Origin: Alphaproteobacteria bacterium | GTDB taxonomy: Bacteria > Pseudomonadota > Alphaproteobacteria > RF32 > CAG-239 | NCBI GenBank assembly: GCA_017958895.1 | Contig: JAGDBT010000066.1 | Coordinates: 1-13,152 of the forward strand | Reading direction: 5' to 3' | DNA length: 13,152 nucleotides | Shown: positions 1 through 5,231 of the stretch, one piece after another | Position numbering within the stretch: position 1 is the stretch's first letter | Layout of the letters: each line of letters opens with the position of its first letter | Position numbers and translations under genes: made by a program | The notes under the pieces: model-generated | Seen by the model: only the letters and a program-made list of their open reading frames with translations | Databases searched by the model: none | What the model was told of the DNA's origin: nothing

Positions 1-5
1 ATATA

Positions 6-24
6 TATTTTATTATAATTACAA
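6..24 (+). repeat. 19-bp direct repeat, copy 1, with promoter -10
   Basis: This 19-bp stretch is identical to 1045-1063, and both copies begin exactly 36 bp before the ATG of their downstream gene. It contains TATAAT at 14-19 (overlapping TATTAT at 11-16), so it is probably the -10 region. Any -35 element falls outside the window. The identity supports common descent of the two secreted-protein genes, or exchange between their promoters. Confidence 0.75.
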
Positions 25-41
25 TTTTGGGGAGTATTGAT

Positions 42-821
42 ATGAAAAAATTTGCTTTGGTCGTTGGATTTATTTTGAGTTTGAGTTCAAATCTATATGC
101 AGAAAATTCTCGAACGCTTACGTCGGAAGAAATTGACGATATATATGGCAGGTGTGAAGATATGATTCTACCTATAGATAGATTTGAAAGAGCATTAGGA
201 GAAATATTTGCTGATCAACGTAATGCTGGAAGGGTTATATGGTGTTTTTCTGATAAAATTAAACAATACAGTACCCCACAACAGCTTGAATTATACGAAA
301 AAGCTAATACACAAGCGGAAGAGTTCTTAGATGATTTGCTTTATTATAAGGGATATTGGACTATTTACACAGAACGATCCGAGTTGATGTATAGATATCA
401 AAGTTTTATCTATTATGCGCTGACCAAAGATAAATACTTCACACTTCCTGAACCGGATATGATAAATTGTCCACTTAATGATAAAATAACCGAAGTTCCG
501 ACATGTTTGAAACAGGATATTTTAAAAATATGTAATATAGAAAGCCATAGAAATGTTATATACCATCTTAACAATTTAACACTAACAACCTTAGAATTAT
601 TAAAATCAACAACCGATAATGAAGATAAATTAAAAAAGCAAATGCAACAATACTATAATATGATATTTCATTTTGTGGTCTTAATTCGCGGAAGTTACTT
701 GATGAATCCACTCGATTCATGGATGTATATGGGTGATGTATATTTATATGAAGAGATGAATGGTTTGGAGCATTTGGAAGCGGAAGAGATGAAAGAGCCT
801 TATCCGCTTCCATTCCCATAA
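42..821 (+). CDS. Secreted cysteine-containing protein of unknown family (unit 1)
   Basis: I do not recognise a family. The 259-residue product begins with a classic Sec signal peptide: MKK, a hydrophobic run to about residue 18, and probable cleavage after LYA20, so it should be periplasmic or exported. No lipobox cysteine is seen. The mature part is mostly helical in character with cysteines at 38, 68, 143, 155 and 164. The ATG at 42 is preferred over the in-frame TTG at 27 because a GGGGAG ribosome site (29-34) lies just upstream and the signal peptide starts at this ATG. It looks like a divergent paralogue of the product at 1081-2007: similar signal peptide, a C-[FL]-[ST]-x-x-I segment (residue 68 here, 109 there), and a late cysteine cluster ending in [IL]-x-K-[IL]-C-N (residues 160-165 here). 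Its stop lies 3 bp from the stop of a convergent muramidase remnant. Gene call is firm; function unknown. Confidence 0.85.
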   Translation: MKKFALVVGFILSLSSNLYAENSRTLTSEEIDDIYGRCEDMILPIDRFERALGEIFADQRNAGRVIWCFSDKIKQYSTPQQLELYEKANTQAEEFLDDLLYYKGYWTIYTERSELMYRYQSFIYYALTKDKYFTLPEPDMINCPLNDKITEVPTCLKQDILKICNIESHRNVIYHLNNLTLTTLELLKSTTDNEDKLKKQMQQYYNMIFHFVVLIRGSYLMNPLDSWMYMGDVYLYEEMNGLEHLEAEEMKEPYPLPFP

Positions 822-824
822 AAA

Positions 825-1043
825 TTATTTTATAGGATAGCGCTTAAAGCGATTTATCAAACCTTTTTCATATTTCTTATCAAGTGTCTTTTTCCTGTTT
901 TCGATAAAAGTGTCTAATAATTCTGTATCATTTTTAACTGAATTAAGGTCGTTTACGGTTTGACTACCGAAGCCGTAGTTATTATCTGAATTTCCCTGAA
1001 AACGCGTGTTAAACAATAACTTCGCACTTGACTTTAATGTCAC
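825..1043 (-). pseudogene. C-terminal remnant of a GH108-type muramidase
   Basis: The 72-codon frame reads like the end of the intact muramidase at 2048-3091. Its AKLL/NTRFQ stretch matches the end of the GH108 domain, then YGFGSQTVNDLN aligns with GKFGTETVSALN, then a helical tail ending in basic and aromatic residues aligns with the intact C-terminus. This is the PG_binding_3-like domain that follows GH108 domains. The catalytic N-terminal part is absent. The frame opens at a GTG (1041-1043) with no ribosome site before it. The homology runs straight into the promoter of the next + strand gene, which suggests truncation at the duplication junction. It could still be a small expressed wall-binding protein, but without a start signal a pseudogene is more likely. 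Confidence 0.65.
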
Positions 1044-1063
1044 TTATTTTATTATAATTACAA
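1028..1063 (+). promoter_or_regulatory. Promoter of secreted-protein gene 2, containing 19-bp repeat copy 2
   Basis: TTGACT at 1028-1033 is followed after 16 bp by TATTAT at 1050-1055; the overlapping TATAAT at 1053-1058 would give a 19-bp spacer. Positions 1045-1063 are identical to 6-24. The -35 element lies within the start of the muramidase remnant on the other strand. Confidence 0.6.
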
Positions 1064-1080
1064 CTTTTAGAGGTGTGGTT

Positions 1081-2007
1081 ATGAGAAAGCTGGTTTTGAT
1101 TTTGGGGGTATTTTTAAGCCTAAGCGCAAATGCTCAGGGAGAATTATATCGTCATATTGATGTTGATATGGTCTATAAAATCGGTAATTTCAACAGCAAA
1201 GAAGAAGTTAAAAATTTAATTGATGACTATGCTCAGAGTGATATTCCTGATGATCCGCAAAAGACCACAGTTAGCAACGTTATTGATAATTATTATCAAC
1301 ATCCGAAATATACTCCGATTATTGAAGCAAAATGCCAAGAATCAGTACCATTGATGAAGGGGAGTTTCAATTTATGGGAAGAACCTAACTTTCGCGCAGA
1401 TATGTGTTTAACGTGGGAAATCAACAAAAAACTTGATAAGAAGCAAATTGAACTATTGGCTCATTTAAAAAATACATGGGGTAATGTTATAATGAACATG
1501 ACATTATCAGATGGTATATTAACTTCGTTTAACATTACATTTCACAATCACAATGAATATTCATTGCAGTTAGCAATACGCATATATAATCTTATTATGA
1601 AAGAGAATTGGCCTGAATGTCGCGCAGAAACCGGCGAGAAAATCGGAGACTTGGATATGCGTACAGAACCATGTAATACACCATCAGAAATTATGAAACT
1701 TTGCAATAGCACTGAAAATCCTCAAAATTGTATGCAAGAAGAAATTATTTCACGAATATCAAAATTTAAAATAATGACAAATGTATGGGCAACCGAAAAA
1801 GAAAAGAAAGAAGAAAGAGAAGAAACAGAGGAGAAGAGAAGCAATGACATCAAACAGCTGATGAAACTGACTCAAGAGATTATTCCGCAATTAATTGAAG
1901 ATAAAAACAGGCAGAAAGAAGAAATAATGCGATTATATAACTTTTATTGGCTCTCTATACTCAGGAGTTATGAAGATTCTTTAGATTATATAAAAGCAAA
2001 CAGTTGA
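1081..2007 (+). CDS. Secreted protein of unknown family with charged coiled-coil C-terminus (unit 2)
   Basis: I do not recognise a family. The 308-residue product has a clear signal peptide (MRK, hydrophobic to about residue 14, cleavage expected after ANA18), so it should be periplasmic or exported. Cysteines lie at 85, 109, 180, 198, 208 and 217, an even number compatible with disulphides. Residues 239-285 are very rich in E, K and R and probably form a coiled coil. The ATG at 1081 is chosen over the in-frame upstream start at 1006 because an AGAGGTG ribosome site and the signal peptide both fit it. It shares signal-peptide style, the C109-L-T segment and an [IL]-x-K-[IL]-C-N motif (204-209) with the gene at 42-821, so they are probably divergent paralogues. 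It converges on an intact GH108 muramidase gene; a periplasmic partner or inhibitor of that enzyme is possible but only inferred from position. Confidence 0.87.
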   Translation: MRKLVLILGVFLSLSANAQGELYRHIDVDMVYKIGNFNSKEEVKNLIDDYAQSDIPDDPQKTTVSNVIDNYYQHPKYTPIIEAKCQESVPLMKGSFNLWEEPNFRADMCLTWEINKKLDKKQIELLAHLKNTWGNVIMNMTLSDGILTSFNITFHNHNEYSLQLAIRIYNLIMKENWPECRAETGEKIGDLDMRTEPCNTPSEIMKLCNSTENPQNCMQEEIISRISKFKIMTNVWATEKEKKEEREETEEKRSNDIKQLMKLTQEIIPQLIEDKNRQKEEIMRLYNFYWLSILRSYEDSLDYIKANS

Positions 2008-2049
2008 CAGAGGGGATTTTAGCCCCTCTGTCAGCTGTGCTGTTTGCTT
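1994..2049. terminator. Two-tier inverted repeat between convergent genes
   Basis: A perfect 11-bp stem pairs 2005-2015 with 2023-2033 around a 7-nt loop. A second, outer 10-bp perfect pairing joins 1994-2003 with 2040-2049. The + strand stop codon (2005-2007) forms the base of the inner stem, and the outer 3' arm includes the last bases of the opposing stop. No strong U-tract follows on the + side; the - side is somewhat T-rich. It is probably a shared bidirectional terminator. Confidence 0.7.
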
Positions 2050-3091
2050 AGTATCTAAAAAACTTAGCACGCGTGTACCAACCGGGATATTTATTCTTAT
2101 CTTTTAAACCATCGTAATATTCATATCTTCTGTTGACTATTTGATTGTTTAAGCGCAATAAATCATCGTCTTGCAATTGATTAAGCGCAGAAACAGTTTC
2201 CGTACCAAATTTTCCATCAATACCGATATTTTGAGCATTAATATCATTATAAGCATTCTGTACAATTTTAGTTCCTTCCGATCCTCCTATATTAACCCCT
2301 ATATCAAAAATGTGTTCAGCCGTATGATTATCATTGAAAGTTTCAATATGATTAGGCTTATAAAACTCTTGGCAGTAGACATTATCAACTTGTTCTTGAG
2401 TTAAGTCTTTGACCTTGTTAGGGTATACCTTAGCTATTTTTGGGTATTTATGAAGAAATTGGTCATAAAAACCTTGAGATATACCGGAATTTGTCGGTTG
2501 ATCCGAAACATGGAAACCATATCCTTCGCGCTCAGGTTGTTTTATATTACTAACAAACTGTCTGAACCTATCACTTTTCAGGCAATCATTAATCAGGGGA
2601 TTGGTTTCATATTCATCACGCACGTAATTAAAATTATCTTTTTGAGGGTTATTTTCATACCAACGTTGATTATCGGGGGCAAAACCGCTCAAACTCTGAT
2701 ATACGGTTCGTTGCGGTTTTACAGCGGTTCCAACAGAATTATTGTTTTCCATAACACTAGTTGAACTGATGGCATAATCGGGAGCGATTGTGTAATTAAT
2801 TCCGTTCAAGCGCTCCATAATACCTTTAACGTTTCCTCCGATATTTGAACTACCAAAACCATAATTATTGGCAGAATTATCCCAGAAGTTAGTTCCGTAT
2901 TGCGGGTAGTTTAGAGTTATACCTTGACTGTTATAGTTCTGCATAAGCTGATTTTCTCGCTCGCTGCGGGCATTTTGATATTGCACTTCATCTTGCACGG
3001 AAAATCCGCTATGATCTACGCCATAGCTGTCTATTCCGTTGTTGCCGATAGAATAGCCGAACGGCGATTTATATTTAGGATACATATCCAT
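2048..3091 (-). CDS. GH108-type N-acetylmuramidase with long low-complexity N-terminus
   Basis: This 347-residue protein should cut the glycan strands of peptidoglycan. Residues ~167-290 match the GH108 pattern: REGY (188-191) in place of the usual EGGY, where E189 would be the catalytic glutamate; TNSGIS (200-205) for TN-x-GIT; a DL-T-x-E-x-V-x-x-VY stretch (229-239); and FDIGVNIGG (262-270) for the D-x-x-V-N-x-G motif. Residues ~291-347 form the PG_binding_3-like domain, starting IDGKFGTETVSALN and ending PGWYTRAKFF. Residues 1-165 are rich in N, Y, S, G and Q and probably disordered. There is no signal peptide, so release needs lysis, a holin or a dedicated secretion route. GGAGG at 3098-3102, 6 nt before the ATG, fixes the start. 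Phage endolysins and secreted effectors both occur in this family; no phage genes are visible here. Family call fairly sure, biological role open. Confidence 0.85.
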   Translation of the reverse strand: MDMYPKYKSPFGYSIGNNGIDSYGVDHSGFSVQDEVQYQNARSERENQLMQNYNSQGITLNYPQYGTNFWDNSANNYGFGSSNIGGNVKGIMERLNGINYTIAPDYAISSTSVMENNNSVGTAVKPQRTVYQSLSGFAPDNQRWYENNPQKDNFNYVRDEYETNPLINDCLKSDRFRQFVSNIKQPEREGYGFHVSDQPTNSGISQGFYDQFLHKYPKIAKVYPNKVKDLTQEQVDNVYCQEFYKPNHIETFNDNHTAEHIFDIGVNIGGSEGTKIVQNAYNDINAQNIGIDGKFGTETVSALNQLQDDDLLRLNNQIVNRRYEYYDGLKDKNKYPGWYTRAKFFRY

Positions 3092-3125
3092 AATTTACCT
3101 CCATTTTAAATTTTGATTTACTCAT
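3075..3125 (-). CDS. Possible 16-codon leader ORF overlapping the muramidase start
   Basis: An ATG at 3123-3125 has AAGGAAG (3131-3137) five bases before it and opens a 16-codon frame (MSKSKFKMEV..., stop 3075-3077). The frame runs through the muramidase ribosome site and start codon in another frame. Translating it would disturb or couple initiation of the muramidase. Known leader ORFs act this way; here it is inferred only from the ribosome site and overlap. Confidence 0.35.
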   Translation of the reverse strand: MSKSKFKMEVNYGYVS

Positions 3126-3348
3126 TTTTTCTTCCTTAAATCAGTTGTTACAATTTGTTAAAATGGATTTCTATTATCTTGCCTCCTTTTCCCTTGCTCG
3201 GTTACCTCTATAATTTCACGCAAATAACGTAACTCCACTTTATAATAATATTTATATTATAATATAAGAAATTGTCAAGATAAAGATAATAAAAATATTA
3301 AAAATTACTCCAATATAAACGAAAAATCTTATTTTATAAGTCAAAACA
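3092..3348. other. AT-rich intergenic leader region
   Basis: Besides the promoter and leader ORF listed, this stretch holds another strong purine-rich ribosome-site-like sequence, AAAAGGAGG (- strand, about 3181-3190), with no ATG, GTG or TTG at a normal distance after it. It may be left over from a lost gene or be a ribosome standby site. I see no structured RNA with confidence. Confidence 0.4.
3251..3278 (-). promoter_or_regulatory. Probable muramidase promoter
   Basis: On the - strand TTGACA (3273-3278) is followed after 16 bp by TATAAA (3251-3256). This 16-bp spacing is the same as in the metK, nifJ and exporter promoters of this window. Transcription would begin near 3244, leaving a leader of about 150 nt before the muramidase ATG. 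Confidence 0.6.
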
Positions 3349-3370
3349 AAGGAGGCTCAAAAGCCTCCTT
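3349..3370 (-). terminator. Rho-independent terminator of metK
   Basis: A perfect 9-bp stem (3349-3357 with 3362-3370, 4-nt loop) lies 10 bp beyond the metK stop. On the - strand it is followed by a T-rich tract (TTTGTTTTGA), as expected for an intrinsic terminator. Confidence 0.85.
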
Positions 3371-3379
3371 ATCTGTGAT

Positions 3380-4384
3380 TTATAATGTCGTTAAACCTTT
3401 TCGGCATAAATCGGCAAATATCGGCTTATTAAGCCCCAACATCGGTATTATTATTGATGGTTTGGCCTCAATATCCAAAATATGTTCTCCGAAATTATCT
3501 CCGCGGCGATATTTCAATACGGCGCTCGGTAAAGTAGATTTGCCTATGCATGAAGAAAGATAAACCCAAACCTCATCATTATCCCGCAAATTTTCAACTG
3601 CCAAATGTCTGGCATATAAGTTCAGAGTTAAGTCTGCCTTTGTCGCATCTTTGGTCCATGGTGAACCGCCGCCGATCGGTGAAGCCGCCGAATAAAAATC
3701 ACAAGCCAATTTGCGACCGGTTATGCCGCAATCCGCCACAGCGGAATGATATGTGTAATTACCGGTGCCGTTGATTATCAGTTGTTGCGGTTTTTCTTGC
3801 AAACATTCATAAATAAAATCTCTTAAATCTTCATTTTTCAACATAGGAACAGCTACAATAGCCGTTTTAATTTTGCCGTTTTCCAAAGTGATTTGGGTTT
3901 TTATATCTAAGCCTAAATTATCGCTTTTTAAGGCCTTTTGATAAAGAGCCGTATTCAGTTTTCGCGCCAAAAACAGTTCGCGATTTATCAGCCCTTCGCC
4001 CTGGCAGGCATAGCCCATAAAAACGCCCTGATCGCCCCACCCGTCATTATTGACGCCTTGGGCTATTTCACAAGACTGCCGGTTGGTTAAATCAATAACT
4101 TTAACTTTATTTACATCAATGGCTTTATCGCCCCAAATTGCGGCATAACGTTCGTCATAACCTATTTCACGCAGTGCTTCTTTGATATATTGTTCAAAAG
4201 GTGCGTTGTCAAAACTACTGCATATTTCTCCGCCCAAAACTACCGTATTACCTTTTACCATAACTTCAACGGCATAATGAACATGATTGTCATGTTCAAT
4301 AAAACGGTCCAAAATGTAACTGCTGATGTAGTCTGCTGTTTTATCAGGGTGTCCCAAAGACACCGCTTCTGCTGTTTTTATCAT
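3380..4384 (-). CDS. metK: S-adenosylmethionine synthetase, short form
   Basis: The enzyme makes S-adenosylmethionine from methionine and ATP in the cytoplasm. Signature motifs are in order: GHPDK (11-15) with H12, D14 and K15; GGE (51-53); GDQG (117-120); DIKTQ (160-164); a GTG-x6-A-x-ADCGITGRK block (206-225) including D218, R224 and K225; and GGGSPWTKDATKAD (238-251), whose K245, K249 and D251 match phosphate- and metal-binding residues of E. coli MetK. At 334 residues it is about 50 shorter than the usual 380-390, and the usual C-terminal GHFGR ending is missing. Catalytic residues all seem present, so it is probably active but from a divergent branch. The start is fixed by CAGGAG nine bases upstream, inside a SAM-II riboswitch, which predicts feedback repression by SAM. 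It is divergent from mtnN, which handles SAM by-products. Confidence 0.93.
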   Translation of the reverse strand: MIKTAEAVSLGHPDKTADYISSYILDRFIEHDNHVHYAVEVMVKGNTVVLGGEICSSFDNAPFEQYIKEALREIGYDERYAAIWGDKAIDVNKVKVIDLTNRQSCEIAQGVNNDGWGDQGVFMGYACQGEGLINRELFLARKLNTALYQKALKSDNLGLDIKTQITLENGKIKTAIVAVPMLKNEDLRDFIYECLQEKPQQLIINGTGNYTYHSAVADCGITGRKLACDFYSAASPIGGGSPWTKDATKADLTLNLYARHLAVENLRDNDEVWVYLSSCIGKSTLPSAVLKYRRGDNFGEHILDIEAKPSIIIPMLGLNKPIFADLCRKGLTTL

Positions 4385-4392
4385 AAAAAAAT

Positions 4393-4440
4393 CTCCTGTT
4401 TAGTCCATTTTATGCTGGACAATTCGGTTAAATCCACATT
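4393..4440 (-). ncRNA. SAM-II-type riboswitch in the metK leader
   Basis: The - strand leader closely matches the SAM-II riboswitch core as I remember it: GAUUUAACCG followed by [UA]AUUG, a short P1 helix (AUGU with GCAU), the A-rich AUAAA stretch, the pseudoknot pairing (here GUCCA with UGGAC), and CUAAA-x-AGG leading into the ribosome site. The CAGGAG ribosome site (4393-4398) directly follows the pseudoknot strand, so SAM binding should hide it and block translation of metK. Deviations: P1 is only 4 bp including a G-U pair, and the conserved GCUAAA reads ACUAAA, with the pseudoknot pair changed to suit. SAM-II elements are known mainly from alphaproteobacteria. Confidence 0.85.
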
Positions 4441-4457
4441 TGCGATAATTCTCGCAA
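4440..4457 (-). other. Hairpin at the 5' end of the metK transcript
   Basis: A 6-bp perfect stem (4440-4445 with 4452-4457, 6-nt loop) sits immediately 5' of the riboswitch core and just after the predicted transcription start. It is not part of the minimal SAM-II fold. It may protect the 5' end or help the aptamer fold. Confidence 0.5.
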
Positions 4458-4464
4458 CAGGGTT

Positions 4465-4492
4465 GTTATAGCATAATTATAAACATTGTCAA
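4465..4492 (-). promoter_or_regulatory. metK promoter
   Basis: On the - strand a perfect TTGACA (4487-4492) is followed by a 16-bp spacer and TATAAC (4465-4470), with an extended -10 (TGC before TATAAC). Transcription should begin near 4458, so the 5' hairpin and riboswitch lie fully inside the leader. Confidence 0.8.
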
Positions 4493-4501
4493 TATTTGTG
4501 A

Positions 4502-4529
4502 TTGTATTTTATTAGCCGCTTGTTATACT
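4502..4529 (+). promoter_or_regulatory. Possible mtnN promoter
   Basis: TATACT at 4524-4529 is a good -10 at a suitable distance from the mtnN start. The best -35 at 16-bp spacing is TTGTAT (4502-4507), a weak match. No structured leader is seen; the transcript would have only about 15 nt before the AAGGAG ribosome site. Confidence 0.45.
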
Positions 4530-4550
4530 CTTTTTTAAGGAGATAAGCAG

Positions 4551-5219
4551 ATGAAAAAAATCGGTGTTATGATTGCTATGGATAAAGAATTTCAATTCTT
4601 TGCCTCGCATTTGCAAAACTTAAATCAACAAATTTTGCATAAGTGCAAATTTTATACCGGAATTATGGACGGCAAGGAAATTACCGCTGTTATATCCGGC
4701 ATCGGGAAAGTAAATACGGCTCTCTGCGCTGCCGATTTAATCAACATTTTTAATGTTGATATGATTATAAATATCGGCATTTCCGGCGGTTTGGACAGTT
4801 CTTTGAATATTGGCGATTTTGTAGTCGGTAATGAAATTGTTTATCATGATGTTTGGTGCGGAGAACCTAATAAAACAGGACAAGTTCAAGGATTGCCGGA
4901 AAGTTATTATACTGATTCGCACTTAACCTCTTTGTTGCCACAATTTCGCCACGGCTTGTTGTGTTGCGGCGATCAATTTATTACCGAGGAAAAAGAGTTA
5001 AAACCCATAATCGAAAAATTTCCTCAGGCCTTGGCTGTTGATATGGAAAGCGCCGCTATTGCTCAGACTTGTTATCTATACAATATTCCGTTTTTGTGCA
5101 TACGGCAAATCAGCGATGTCGCCGGACACAAAAATCAAAACGAACAATATCAGACTTTTTGGAAAAATGCCGCCGATAATTCGGTTGCCGTATTGAAAGA
5201 TATTTTGGAAAAGTTATAA
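4551..5219 (+). CDS. mtnN: 5'-methylthioadenosine/S-adenosylhomocysteine nucleosidase
   Basis: This 222-residue cytoplasmic enzyme removes adenine from S-adenosylhomocysteine and methylthioadenosine, the by-products of SAM use. Visible family motifs are: the N-terminal IGVMIAMDKEF with E13 (equivalent to catalytic E12 of E. coli Pfs), SGIGKVNTA (49-57), INIGISGGLD (73-82), GDFVVG (88-93), and VDMESAAIA (163-171) followed by ISDVAG (187-192), giving the substrate-binding M165/E166 and catalytic D189. Length is normal for the family. AAGGAG precedes the ATG by eight bases. It is divergent from metK and 12 bp ahead of a glycosyltransferase gene, probably in one operon. Working with MetK, it would limit build-up of SAH, which inhibits methyltransferases. 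Confidence 0.93.
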   Translation: MKKIGVMIAMDKEFQFFASHLQNLNQQILHKCKFYTGIMDGKEITAVISGIGKVNTALCAADLINIFNVDMIINIGISGGLDSSLNIGDFVVGNEIVYHDVWCGEPNKTGQVQGLPESYYTDSHLTSLLPQFRHGLLCCGDQFITEEKELKPIIEKFPQALAVDMESAAIAQTCYLYNIPFLCIRQISDVAGHKNQNEQYQTFWKNAADNSVAVLKDILEKL

Positions 5220-5231
5220 AGGATAAGCGGT

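Noticed and set aside
1006..1080. Upstream start at 1006 for the second secreted protein
   Set aside because: It would place extra residues before a clear signal peptide and has no ribosome site; the ATG at 1081 has both.
1..3091. Prophage remnant
   Set aside because: GH108 proteins are often phage endolysins, but no holin, structural, integrase or attachment sequence is visible and the partner genes have signal peptides. It cannot be excluded beyond the window start.
2171..3109. Frames opposite the muramidase gene (2171-2404, 2450-2764, 2924-3109)
   Set aside because: The opposite strand carries clear GH108 and wall-binding domains with a perfect ribosome site; these frames have none.
4393..4462. 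A three-way-junction leader closed by CCUGUU with AACAGG, as a new metK RNA
   Set aside because: The SAM-II match explains the conserved bases better, and the CCUGUU strand lies at or before the predicted transcription start. It may be an alternative fold.
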